Made by a program: the position numbers and the translations under genes. A stretch of DNA of 34,388 bases from Bacillota bacterium (GTDB taxonomy: Bacteria > Bacillota > Clostridia > Peptostreptococcales > Anaerovoracaceae), in NCBI GenBank assembly GCA_017432345.1, contig JAFRJI010000015.1:1-34388 (forward strand), given 5' to 3'. Below, piece by piece: positions 1-7,759 of the stretch. Below the pieces are notes generated by a model, which was given only the letters and a program-made list of their open reading frames with translations, was not told the origin of the DNA and ran no database searches. Position 1 is the first letter of the stretch. Each line of letters begins with the position of its first letter.

Positions 1-97
1 TAAGCCAGACATGCAGTTCTTTTCCCTGACACTCGATATTTGTTACGATTACATCTTTCAATTGGAGTAGTTTTTCGATACAATCACTGTAGAGCCT
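1..97 (-). pseudogene. N-terminal fragment of an ISL3-family transposase, start codon apparently lost
   Basis: Read on the minus strand from 97 leftward, 32 codons stay open to the window edge. They encode a start resembling ISL3 transposases: a short DCIEKLLQLKDVIV segment followed by TNIECQGKELHVWL. ISL3 transposases usually begin with a motif of this type about 35 residues before a zinc ribbon, which would lie outside the window. A strong Shine-Dalgarno (AAAGGAGG, 111-104) sits six bases before position 97, exactly where a start is expected, but the codon there is AGG and not ATG. No other in-frame start exists between the upstream stop and the conserved segment. The copy is therefore probably inactive, or the base is a sequencing error. 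The family call rests on a short stretch from memory. Confidence 0.55.
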
Positions 98-181
98 GAT
101 ATGCCTCCTTTATCCTTTAGGGTTTTGTTTCGCAGCTTTATTCTACAGGATTCAGGTATCTGATGCTCCTCTTTGTTAAAC

Positions 182-223
182 AAAAGATGGCTCACACTTC
201 GTGAGCCACCCCAACATCTTTTT
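182..223. repeat. Two-level inverted repeat with flanking T tracts, possible IS end or terminator
   Basis: An inner perfect stem GGCTCAC/GTGAGCC (189-195 with 201-207, 5-base loop) sits inside an outer pair AAAAGATG/CATCTTTT (182-189 with 215-222) and is followed by T residues. It could be a rho-independent terminator or the left terminal region of the ISL3-like element, whose transposase reads away from it. I cannot see the other IS end, so the element boundary is unproven. Confidence 0.4.
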
Positions 224-340
224 CAGAACCTGAAAAGGCCGGAGCGTGAAACTCGAGCGTCCGGTAGACTCTCGAGTAGCGACGGGGTCAAGCAGGCCGT
301 GCGGGCCTGTGCAGACCGGCGGAGGGGCAGGGGCCCCGCC
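220..340. other. GC-rich structured stretch, candidate non-coding RNA with an H-type pseudoknot
   Basis: Together with the hairpin just before it, this fills the non-coding space ahead of the promoter at 378. Perfect pairings are TTTTCAG/CTGAAAA (220-226 with 230-236), CCGGA/TCCGG (239-243 with 260-264), ACTCGAG/CTCGAGT (251-257 with 271-277), CAGGCC/GGCCTG (293-298 with 304-309) enclosed by GGTC/GACC (286-289 with 314-317), and GGCGG/CCGCC (318-322 with 336-340). The second and third stems interleave, which is the topology of an H-type pseudoknot. No known RNA family was recognised and the transcribed strand is unknown. Confidence 0.3.
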
Positions 341-377
341 GCGTAAATCCTGCTACCCTAGCTAAACTGAAAAACGA

Positions 378-407
378 TTATGAAAACAGTTGCTTTGGTG
401 ATATAAT
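378..407 (+). promoter_or_regulatory. Extended -10 promoter for the phosphodiesterase gene
   Basis: TGATATAAT at 399-407 is a perfect extended -10. The -35 at 378-383 (TTATGA) is weak, as is common with extended -10 promoters. Transcription would start near 414, leaving a leader of about 65 bases before the start codon at 479. Confidence 0.55.
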
Positions 408-478
408 TAATTTTTAGTGATAATTATACAGAGAAATTCAAAAGACAACTTATTTGGGACTTGGAGTAAACGCATATC

Positions 479-2257
479 ATGAAGAATCAATTAAACAGGA
501 TTAAACTGTTTATAGATAATGTAAGGTTGATCCTTGCTGTCAATCCGCTGCACAAGGTCATCTTCTCTTTTTCGTGCGCCGTCTTTTCACTATTCTCTGC
601 AGAAGCAATGTATTATGTTTTCAGCAGGGTGCTGGTCAATCTGGAGGGAATCCAGTATATAGACAAGACTAACGTGATACAGGTGTGCACTTCTCCTGTG
701 ACACTAATACTGATTCTGCTGTTCCTGATCGTCATGACCTTCACCGCGTTGTTTGAAATCGGAGGCCTTCTGCATGCTTTTTCTATGGCGCAGATTGGGC
801 GGAAGACCGATATCTGGAGCATGATAGTAGCGGGAGAGAGGACCTGCCGTAAGACGCTGTCCCCGCGCAACTGGCCGGTACTGTTGTTTGTGATGGTGCT
901 GTTTCCTCTGACCGGTGTGTTATCGCTGAGCAATGCTGCATATAAAGTTAAGATTCCACTTTTTATTGAGCTTGCAATCGAGGACACTCCTCTAACTGCA
1001 ACCGCTTTCAGAATATTTTATGTGATTATGATTCTTGTTGAGATCGGAGTATTATTCTCGATCAATATTTATGTGCTGCGTGAGAATAGCTTTTTAAGCA
1101 GCTGCATAGACGGATGGAGACTGGGGAAAAGGCGGATCCTGAATACGGTTATATGTATGATGCTTCTTTCTCTGACCGTCGATGTTGCATTATACTTGAT
1201 TTCAGTAGTAGTCCCAGATTACGGCGGTGCCGCAGATGCCGTGACGCACACCGTAAGGGCGATGGTCGTTCCGACAATCAATAACGCCGGGCTAACCGCA
1301 CTGTTTTATCAGTATTATGAGGAGGATGGATCGCTTGTGGGCATCACTCCGCATATTTTCAGGAAGGAAGAGTTCAGCCGTATTAAAAAAGCTGCTTTTG
1401 TCGCATGCATTGTGCTGGTACTTTCATTCGGCATATACCCGACGGTGCATTATTTCGATTATATGTCAGAGGATGTCTCGCGTCCTGCGATCTGTGCTCA
1501 CAGAGGAGACAATGTAAACGCTCCGGACAATAGTTATGAGGCTTTTGAGCTGGCTGTATCCGAGGGCGTTCCGTGGATCGAACTTGATGTACAGCTTACA
1601 GCTGACGGGGTGGTTGTCGCCGAACACGATGGGACGCTGAAAAGACGTTTCGGTCTGGATAAGACCGTTCCTGAGATGACTTATGATGAACTCATGCAAC
1701 ACGAGGTCATAAACACAGGGGACGTTTTTAAGCATGTCCATATCACAACTCTGGAAGAAGTGCTGCTTCTTGCTAAGAAAAACAACGTGCTTGTACAGGT
1801 GGAGCCCAAGCCGTTGGAAAGGGATTCGGGTCTTGAGGAAGAAGTGCTCAGGTTAATAGATGAGACGGGAATGCACGACAGAGTAATGATCATCAGCGTC
1901 TACAGCGATTCAGTCGCGAAGGCCAAGGAACTTGACCCGCAGATCACTACCGCCCATGCAGTGATGAAGGCATGGAAGGATTACGCCGAAGTGAAAGACG
2001 CAGACAACCTTTCGGCGGAGGTCGGGACTATATCGCCTGAGCTGGTGCATGATTTGCATGAAGCAGGCATGAAGGTGTTCTGCTGGACTGCCGATGATCC
2101 GGATGGGATACAGTATCTGGTAAGCTGCGGTGTGGATGTGATTGGCACGGACGACCCGGTCATGGTAAAAAGAAAGCTGGACGAAGCCGATTATTCGGGT
2201 GGCGCCAAAAGGTATTTCTATTTGACGATGCACAGGATAATAGATATGGAACGATAG
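479..2257 (+). CDS. Membrane-anchored glycerophosphodiester phosphodiesterase
   Basis: The enzyme would hydrolyse glycerophosphodiesters to glycerol-3-phosphate and an alcohol at the membrane. Residues 1-325 form a polytopic membrane region like the GPDPase_memb domain found in Firmicute enzymes, with hydrophobic segments near 24-48, 73-100, 132-150, 176-200, 221-245 and 304-323. Residues 336-570 are a GDPD TIM barrel: AHRG with H341, the WIELDVQ metal-binding segment (E368, D370), AEHDGTL with catalytic H383, the VQVEPK strand, and a C-terminal FCWTADDPDGI segment. All expected catalytic residues are present and the length of 592 residues is normal for the family. The start at 479 follows a GGAG at 463-466 with a long spacer. 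Codon use is visibly more A/T-rich than in the housekeeping genes downstream. It probably shares a transcript with the next gene, 46 bases away. Confidence 0.9.
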   Translation: MKNQLNRIKLFIDNVRLILAVNPLHKVIFSFSCAVFSLFSAEAMYYVFSRVLVNLEGIQYIDKTNVIQVCTSPVTLILILLFLIVMTFTALFEIGGLLHAFSMAQIGRKTDIWSMIVAGERTCRKTLSPRNWPVLLFVMVLFPLTGVLSLSNAAYKVKIPLFIELAIEDTPLTATAFRIFYVIMILVEIGVLFSINIYVLRENSFLSSCIDGWRLGKRRILNTVICMMLLSLTVDVALYLISVVVPDYGGAADAVTHTVRAMVVPTINNAGLTALFYQYYEEDGSLVGITPHIFRKEEFSRIKKAAFVACIVLVLSFGIYPTVHYFDYMSEDVSRPAICAHRGDNVNAPDNSYEAFELAVSEGVPWIELDVQLTADGVVVAEHDGTLKRRFGLDKTVPEMTYDELMQHEVINTGDVFKHVHITTLEEVLLLAKKNNVLVQVEPKPLERDSGLEEEVLRLIDETGMHDRVMIISVYSDSVAKAKELDPQITTAHAVMKAWKDYAEVKDADNLSAEVGTISPELVHDLHEAGMKVFCWTADDPDGIQYLVSCGVDVIGTDDPVMVKRKLDEADYSGGAKRYFYLTMHRIIDMER

Positions 2258-2265
2258 GAAATCAG

Positions 2266-2294
2266 CGATAATGTGAGATTATCGATTAGGGAGG
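2266..2294 (+). promoter_or_regulatory. Hairpin followed by the Shine-Dalgarno that sets the next start
   Basis: CGATAAT/ATTATCG (2266-2272 with 2278-2284) forms a small perfect hairpin just ahead of AGGGAGG (2288-2294). The SD abuts the first ATG (2295), so the in-frame GTG at 2304, nine bases downstream, is the better start. Confidence 0.45.
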
Positions 2295-2303
2295 ATGATT
2301 CTT

Positions 2304-3419
2304 GTGAAGAAAAGCAGAATGAATATGGATAAGTTAATCAATCATTTTGACGGGAACAAGACTATGGCATATATTGCGATTGCTCTGTTTCTCATAGGCC
2401 TGCTGATTTTTATCATAAACAGTATTATATTACTCTCTTCCCCAGAAAGGGCATACCGTACGTTGAGGATCATTATGAAGGCAGGAACGGATGTGTGCTG
2501 GGTCGCGGCAGCCATTCTCGGGACGAAGTACTATCCGACAAAACGAAACAGTATTCTCATATGGACACTGGTCTGGTACACGCTCGGCGATATCGCGGTC
2601 ATGTTCTCATATCCCGTGGGGGCTGTGCTGTATTGCATTGGTCATGTGTTTATGATGTGGGCAATACTTGAGACTACATACATACACAAATGGCAGATCA
2701 TAACGCTGATTGCGTGCGCTCTGGGGGCGATAATTCTGCTTGCGTATTTCGTGAAAGATCCGAAGCTCATTATCATAGCGTCGTTATATGCCATCATTGT
2801 CACCGCTACAATGGCGCTCTCCCTGTCAAACCGTTTCTTCTGGCTGGCAGGGATCGTATTTGCAGTCTCCGACATCACCGGCCTTTTGAGGATCTCGCTT
2901 GCTAATAACAAGTATACTTATTTCGTAACGACCACCATATATTTTGCTGCGTTTCTGATGCTGTGCATATCCGTATACAGTACGAATCGCAAGGAAGTAG
3001 TCACTATATACGATCTTTTCAAAATGCTCAGCGACTCCAAAAGCAAGAAAGTCTCATTCTGGGTATGCGGCAAGTGGGCTCCTGGTCTGATCAGAGGTGA
3101 CAAGCATTTTTCGCATGACCGCATAGAACTTGCCTTTGATGTCGACCATGTCGATGAGTTCCTCGCGTGGATCAAGCACGCGCGATATGAAGGGAAACAT
3201 AGATACGCAGGCGGCGTCAGGAGTTATTACAGCGAGAAATACGGTGAACTCTGGGTATTTCCGTGCTTGTTTGAGCCGGATGGATCAGCGGTGCTCACTA
3301 CGATGAACGGGAATCAGCTCTTGCTGGACGAAGGCTTTTTTGAAGATGTTCGCGTTTTAGGGAAAACGATCCCTTGCATCGCACCCGGAGGAACGGAACT
3401 GATACGAGAGCTTTTATGA
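2304..3419 (+). CDS. YhhN-family membrane protein with an extra C-terminal nucleotidyltransferase-like domain
   Basis: Roughly the first 230 residues are a polytopic membrane domain with the YhhN hallmarks: the YTLGDIAVMF segment with the acidic pair region, GHVFMM, and the AGIVFAVSD segment near the end. YhhN proteins include lysoplasmalogenases, which cleave the vinyl-ether bond of lysoplasmalogen. Plasmalogens occur in anaerobic Clostridia, so the role is plausible but not shown. About 120 further residues follow the last membrane segment and are not part of standard YhhN. They read like a degenerate ANT(2'')/LinF-type nucleotidyltransferase: a SFWVCGKWAPGLIRG opening, then HFSHDRIELAF where the family has an H-x-D-I-D segment, then a VLGKTIPCIAPGG close. 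The Asp pair is only partly kept (D and E), so activity is uncertain. The chosen GTG start gives 371 residues; ATG 2295 would add three. With its upstream neighbour it suggests a lipid or glycerophospholipid turnover pair. Confidence 0.7.
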   Translation: MKKSRMNMDKLINHFDGNKTMAYIAIALFLIGLLIFIINSIILLSSPERAYRTLRIIMKAGTDVCWVAAAILGTKYYPTKRNSILIWTLVWYTLGDIAVMFSYPVGAVLYCIGHVFMMWAILETTYIHKWQIITLIACALGAIILLAYFVKDPKLIIIASLYAIIVTATMALSLSNRFFWLAGIVFAVSDITGLLRISLANNKYTYFVTTTIYFAAFLMLCISVYSTNRKEVVTIYDLFKMLSDSKSKKVSFWVCGKWAPGLIRGDKHFSHDRIELAFDVDHVDEFLAWIKHARYEGKHRYAGGVRSYYSEKYGELWVFPCLFEPDGSAVLTTMNGNQLLLDEGFFEDVRVLGKTIPCIAPGGTELIRELL

Positions 3420-3436
3420 TGGATAACGGGGAATAG

Positions 3437-3471
3437 GATGTGGTAGAATGTTACTACCACATCTTTATTTT
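3437..3471 (+). terminator. Rho-independent terminator closing the lipid-enzyme block
   Basis: A perfect 10-base stem GATGTGGTAG/CTACCACATC (3437-3446 with 3454-3463), with a 7-base loop, is followed by TTTATTTT. It lies 18 bases after the YhhN-like gene stop. Confidence 0.9.
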
Positions 3472-3491
3472 AGTAATGCAACGTAGTAATG
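3471..3491. repeat. Short direct repeat between terminator and hydantoinase SD
   Basis: TAGTAATG occurs at 3471-3478 and again at 3484-3491, a 13-base period. It falls where an operator for the following gene could sit. No convincing sigma-A promoter was found here, so it may also be chance. Confidence 0.3.
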
Positions 3492-3510
3492 AAATATAGG
3501 GAGGAGTATC

Positions 3511-4908
3511 ATGTCAACACTTATCAAAAACGGAATCATCGTTACGGCAGACGGAGAACAGAAAGCGGATCTCTACATGGATGGCGAGAGCATCGTTGCA
3601 ATCGGGGAAGGTCTGTCATATGAAGCCGATGAGATCATTGACGCGGCCGGGAAGTACGTTTTGCCGGGCGGCGTCGATCAGCATGTGCATTTTTCATTCA
3701 CATACAAAGGCAGTAAAACAAGGGGCTTTGAAACCTCCAACGCGGCGGCAGTCGGCGGAACGACGACACTGATCGAGTTCGTCAATCAGGAGAAAGACAG
3801 AGGCCTGGTGGAGACCATCGACGACTATAGAAAGACCGATGCGGAAGGCATCGCCATGGTCGACTATGCGTTCCACAGTGTCATGACCGATCCGAGAGAA
3901 GAGGTCATCGAGGAGATCCCGAAACTGGCGGAGGCCGGCTATCCGACTATGAAACTGTTCATGGCATACAAGGGACAGTTCTTCCATGCGGATGACGACG
4001 CGATCCTCAAAGCCCTGCAGAAGGGAAAAGAGGCTGGCGTTACCGTTATGGTCCATGCGGAGAATGCCGACATGATCGATGTTCTGACCAAACAGCTCAT
4101 CGCAGAAGGCAAGACAGGCCCGTACTACCACGCCGTCAGCCGTCCGCCGGTCGTAGAGGCGGAAGCAACGAGGCGTGCGATCTATCTGGCGGAACTGGCG
4201 GATGCTCCGTTGTATGTCGTTCACGTGACTTGCAAAGAGGCTCTGGAAGAGGTCAAGGCCGCCTATCAGCGAGGCCAGAAAGTGTTCGGGGAAACCTGCG
4301 CGCATTATCTGGTGCTGGATGAATCCAATCTGGCGAAACCGGATTTCGAAGGAGCAAAATACGTATGCTCACCGGCGCTTCGTACACAGGAGCACCGGGA
4401 TGCATTGTGGGAAGCCGTGGACCGCAAGTGGCTGAACGCAATCAGTTCCGACCACTGCGGATTTGACTATGCAGAGCAGAAACATATGGGATTCGGGGAA
4501 GGCAAATCCTTCGCGGACATTCCTAACGGCGCTCCAAGCCTGCAGAACCGCCTGAATATCCTTTGGACGTTCGGCGTCTGCGAAGGGAAAATCAGCCGCA
4601 GCCGTCTTGTGGATCTGTATGCGACGATGCCGGCAAAAATCAACGGCCTCGAGAAAAAAGGCCAGCTGGCAGTAGGCTTCGATGGCGATGTGATCATTTT
4701 TGATCCGGACTACGAAGGCGTGATCTCCTACGAGACGAATCTGGAAGGCGTAGACTATTCCCCATTTGAAGGATTCCCGCAGAAGGGCCGTCCGGAAACC
4801 GTCTTCCTTCGGGGACAGAAGATCGTTGAAGAGGGCAAGTACATCGGCGAAAAAGGACAGGGAAGATTCATCCCGGGCAAGGCTTTTGGCGCCGCATATC
4901 AGTGGTAA
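3511..4908 (+). CDS. hydA: Dihydropyrimidinase / D-hydantoinase
   Basis: A cyclic amidohydrolase that opens dihydropyrimidines or 5-substituted hydantoins to N-carbamoyl amino acids. At 465 residues it matches the family length. The binuclear metal site is complete: H58 and H60 in QHVHF, the lysine that becomes carbamylated at K148 (TMKLFMAYK), H182 (MVHAENADMID), H238 (YVVHVTC) and D314 (SSDHCGF). The IPNGAPSLQNR segment is the usual substrate-loop region. The start at 3511 has a strong AGGGAGGAG (3498-3506). The next gene encodes an N-carbamoyl hydrolase 21 bases downstream, so the pair would take a ring substrate to a free amino acid with release of CO2 and ammonia. The dehydrogenase that would start reductive pyrimidine degradation and any transporter are absent here. 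The true substrate (dihydrouracil, hydantoin or another cyclic amide) cannot be read from sequence. Confidence 0.92.
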   Translation: MSTLIKNGIIVTADGEQKADLYMDGESIVAIGEGLSYEADEIIDAAGKYVLPGGVDQHVHFSFTYKGSKTRGFETSNAAAVGGTTTLIEFVNQEKDRGLVETIDDYRKTDAEGIAMVDYAFHSVMTDPREEVIEEIPKLAEAGYPTMKLFMAYKGQFFHADDDAILKALQKGKEAGVTVMVHAENADMIDVLTKQLIAEGKTGPYYHAVSRPPVVEAEATRRAIYLAELADAPLYVVHVTCKEALEEVKAAYQRGQKVFGETCAHYLVLDESNLAKPDFEGAKYVCSPALRTQEHRDALWEAVDRKWLNAISSDHCGFDYAEQKHMGFGEGKSFADIPNGAPSLQNRLNILWTFGVCEGKISRSRLVDLYATMPAKINGLEKKGQLAVGFDGDVIIFDPDYEGVISYETNLEGVDYSPFEGFPQKGRPETVFLRGQKIVEEGKYIGEKGQGRFIPGKAFGAAYQW

Positions 4909-4929
4909 TCAAGACAGAGGAATCAAATC

Positions 4930-6204
4930 ATGATGATAGACGGAAAACGTTTGCTGTTGAATCTCGCCGCATTCCGCAGGTTTTCGGACACGCCGGGCAG
5001 CGGCGTGACGCGGTTCTCTTACGGCAGCCAGGATGCAAAGGCAAGGCGGTCGATCATTAACCGCGCAAAGAGAATCGGATGCCCTGTGCGCATCGATGCG
5101 GTCGGAAATATCCGGATCGGGCTTCCATCTAATCAGCCCGGACGGCCGGCCATTTTCTGCGGATCGCATATCGACACCGTCCGGAACGGCGGCTGGCTCG
5201 ATGGGATCTACGGTGTTTGTAGTGCGCTGGAGGTGCTGGAAACACTGGCGGAACGGGGCAGGAAAAAAGCAACACGGAACTTTGAGACCGTGATCTTTGC
5301 AGAAGAAGAAGGGTCAAATTTCGGATCGACCATGACCGGAAGCAAATTCATCACGGGGAAATACGGGAACGAAGATCTGGAGCGGCTGACCGCCGACAAC
5401 GGGAAAACCATGCGGCAGGTCCTGCAGGAGGCAGGGCTGGAACCGGAAACCACCGCGGGCAGTCAGTTGGATCCTGTTCCATGGGATCTTTCGAATGTCG
5501 CGGCCATGCTGGAACTGCATATTGAGCAGGGACCGGTGCTCGATCGGGCGGGCATCCCGATTGGGATCGTGGATTCCATCTTTGGAATGCGTGTCGTTGA
5601 AGTTGTGCTGACCGGCGTCGGGAACCACGCCGGCGCAACGCCGATGAGCGAGCGCCATGACCCGCTTTCCGCAGCGGCAGAGTGCATTCTCGCCGCGGAA
5701 TCGATGGTCGCTGCAGATCCGAATAAGCGGGCCGTCGTTACCGTCGGGAAGCTGGAAGTGCAGCCGAACTGTTCGAATGTGATACCGGAAACGGTCCGGT
5801 TCAGCATCGAGGTCAGAGACAGCAATAACGAAAAAATCAACCGGTACATGAGTGAGATCATCCATGACATCCGGGAAATAGCTTTGAACCGGGACGTGAA
5901 CTGCCAGATCCATGAACACTCCTCATCGAAGCCTTTGCACCTCGATGACGGGGTCCGCGAGGTGATACGGCAGACGGCGGAGAGCAGCGGCATTTCTTAC
6001 CGTGTCATGGACAGCGGCGCGGTGCACGACGCCTGCATGATTGCGGAAGCCAGCGTTCCGACCGGCATGATTTTCGTTCCGAGCATCGACGGCAGGAGCC
6101 ATGTGCCAGAAGAAGACACCAAAGGCGAGGATCTGATCCGCGGCACACAGCTTCTGATGGATGTAATAGAGACGTTATTGACGCAGACAGAGGAAGAGCA
6201 ATGA
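4930..6204 (+). CDS. M20-family N-carbamoyl-L-amino acid / ureidopropionase-type amidohydrolase
   Basis: The enzyme would remove the carbamoyl group from the product of the hydantoinase. It is a zinc-dependent M20 peptidase-fold hydrolase of the HyuC/allantoate amidohydrolase/beta-ureidopropionase group, 424 residues, normal for the family. Metal ligands are visible: H80 in GSHIDTV, D91 in WLDGIYG, E126/E127 in FAEEEGSNFG, H197 in LHIEQG and H391 in GRSHVPEE. A lid and dimerisation domain covers about residues 215-330 and includes the substrate-contact segment GNHAGATPMSERHDP. It is 21 bases after the hydantoinase and overlaps the following acetyltransferase by four bases (ATGA), so the three are probably cotranscribed and translationally coupled. 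L-carbamoyl hydrolase, ureidopropionase and allantoate hydrolase cannot be separated by eye; the neighbour argues against allantoate. Confidence 0.88.
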   Translation: MMIDGKRLLLNLAAFRRFSDTPGSGVTRFSYGSQDAKARRSIINRAKRIGCPVRIDAVGNIRIGLPSNQPGRPAIFCGSHIDTVRNGGWLDGIYGVCSALEVLETLAERGRKKATRNFETVIFAEEEGSNFGSTMTGSKFITGKYGNEDLERLTADNGKTMRQVLQEAGLEPETTAGSQLDPVPWDLSNVAAMLELHIEQGPVLDRAGIPIGIVDSIFGMRVVEVVLTGVGNHAGATPMSERHDPLSAAAECILAAESMVAADPNKRAVVTVGKLEVQPNCSNVIPETVRFSIEVRDSNNEKINRYMSEIIHDIREIALNRDVNCQIHEHSSSKPLHLDDGVREVIRQTAESSGISYRVMDSGAVHDACMIAEASVPTGMIFVPSIDGRSHVPEEDTKGEDLIRGTQLLMDVIETLLTQTEEEQ

Positions 6205-6680
6205 TCCGTATTAGACCGTACATGAATTCCGACGAAGAGAGCATCCTCTCCTGGTGCGACAGCGAAGACACGTTCTTCAAGTGGACGTTCGGGCTTTTAG
6301 GCGAGTATCCCATCACAAGTGCAAAATTCCGGAAGACCGGGCAATACATGCAGTTCACGGCGATCGACGGGACAGAACCGGTCGGGTATTTTATCGCCAG
6401 AAACCCGCATGGGAACCTGGATGAACTGCGTTTCGGATACGGGATCGTAAAACCGGACCGTCGCAATCAGGGCGTTGGGAAAACCATGCTGAAAGCAGGT
6501 CTTGTCTATGCGTTCGAAGTATACGGAGCAGACAGGGTCACGCTTGGCGTGTATGAAAAGAACGAAAATGCCATTTCCTGTTACCGTGCTATCGGATTTA
6601 CCGAAACAGGTATTACGGAAACCTATCAGATCGATGGGGAACAGTACTTGGTCTATGAAATGGAGTATAGAAAAGGATGA
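6201..6680 (+). CDS. GNAT-family N-acetyltransferase
   Basis: A 159-residue single-domain acetyl-CoA transferase. The acetyl-CoA binding motif A is clear near residues 90-105, where a beta strand (FGYGIVKPD) leads into RRNQGVGKTML. Motif B follows as VTLGVYEKNENAISCYRAIGF, typical of RimI/RimJ-like small-molecule or protein acetyltransferases. The start ATG lies inside the stop of the amidohydrolase gene (ATGA), so translation is probably coupled. The substrate is unknown. Being third in an amidohydrolase operon, it could acetylate an amino acid or amine product, but this is inference. Confidence 0.85.
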   Translation: MIRIRPYMNSDEESILSWCDSEDTFFKWTFGLLGEYPITSAKFRKTGQYMQFTAIDGTEPVGYFIARNPHGNLDELRFGYGIVKPDRRNQGVGKTMLKAGLVYAFEVYGADRVTLGVYEKNENAISCYRAIGFTETGITETYQIDGEQYLVYEMEYRKG

Positions 6681-7712
6681 TGAAAATGAACAGAACGAAG
6701 ACCATTATCCTGAGTTTGATCTGTGCGTTCGCGCTTGTGCCGCTCTTTGCGGTCGGTACGGCCTTCGCAGCTGATGATGAGAAGCCCGACAACGGCATAC
6801 CGGTAGTGTATTTGAATATCGATGAAACCGATGTCACCATCGAGCAAATGAATGACAGCCCTGACCACAGCGTTTTTTGCATCGGTACGATCAGCATCGA
6901 TGTGCCGGTCGGATTTCATTACTCGGATTTCCCCAATCTGAAATACAAAAGCAGTGGCCGGAGCTGAAAGCAGCGCTTGCGGAGCTTACGAAACAAAACG
7001 GCATCATTGACCAGTACAAGGAAGAAACAAGGCTCTCCGCAGAAGACAATCACAGACATTATTATCCGGACGATACAGAATTCGACTATGACGCTGAGGT
7101 GCAGGCGCTGAAGCAATGGGTCGATAACCGGTCCGCATGGATCGACAAAGCGATCCCGGCTTTGGATAATCTGATGCACAAGGTCACGTTCGTTGCCAAC
7201 GGTGAAGTATACCAGGAAACCTTAATAAGAGATGAGTACTATGTCAGCATTCCTGAAAAGAAACCTAGGAAAGAGGGCTATGTGTTCGTGGGATGGGTCG
7301 ATGAGAACGGCAACCTGATCGATCAGACCGCACAGATTTTCAGCGACGTGACGTTTACGGCAAAGTTCGTCCGGGATTCCAAGGCGACACATGCCACGGA
7401 CATCGCGTTCCATAAGGCCAGCGATATCAAGAAATATAACGTGAATGCGCACCTTTACTACACGGACCGCGTATTTCCCAGCATAGCTGCCAAGGCGAGG
7501 TCAACGGCTATCAGGTCCGGTGGAGCCGTAAGGCGAACATGTCCAGCGCTAAAAGCAAGCTCATTAAATCCGGCAAGAATATAACCTTCAAGAAGAAAGG
7601 TCTCAAAGGCGGCAAGAAGTACTTCGTACAGGTCCGGACATACAAGACCGTAAACGAGAAGCGCTATTATTCCGAATGGTCGCCATCAAAAAAGATTACT
7701 ACGAAAAAGTAG
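6677..7712 (+). pseudogene. Decayed CotH/InlB-repeat/fibronectin surface protein in three frames
   Basis: Three pieces of one surface protein lie in consecutive frames. Piece 1 (from 6677, more likely ATG 6686 eight bases after AAAAGGA, to about 6950, frame 2) has a signal peptide and the CotH N-terminal IPVVYLNIDE/SPDHSVFCIGT/HYSDFP segment. Piece 2 (about 6955 to 7475, frame 1) begins in the CotH C-terminus (GIIDQYKEETRLSAEDNHRH, then VQALKQWVDNRSAWID) and continues into an InlB B-type repeat with its GYVFVGWVDENGN core. Piece 3 (about 7490 to the TAG at 7710, frame 3) is a fibronectin type III end, GYQVRWS to KKYFVQVRTYKTVNEKRYYSEWS. The CotH kinase core and a linking domain are missing, so the joints look like internal deletions, not single-base errors. 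It follows the acetyltransferase with an ATGA overlap. Confidence 0.8.
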
Positions 7713-7759
7713 ATGATCATATTCCGCACCATCCATCCGAACGAAAGAGAGACACAGTT

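Noticed and set aside
361-398. Additional small gene ahead of the phosphodiesterase
   Set aside because: No start codon with SD and no open frame of useful length; the stretch is A/T-rich promoter DNA.
3472-3497. Promoter for the hydantoinase operon
   Set aside because: No -35/-10 pair of acceptable quality and spacing was found; only a short direct repeat is reported.
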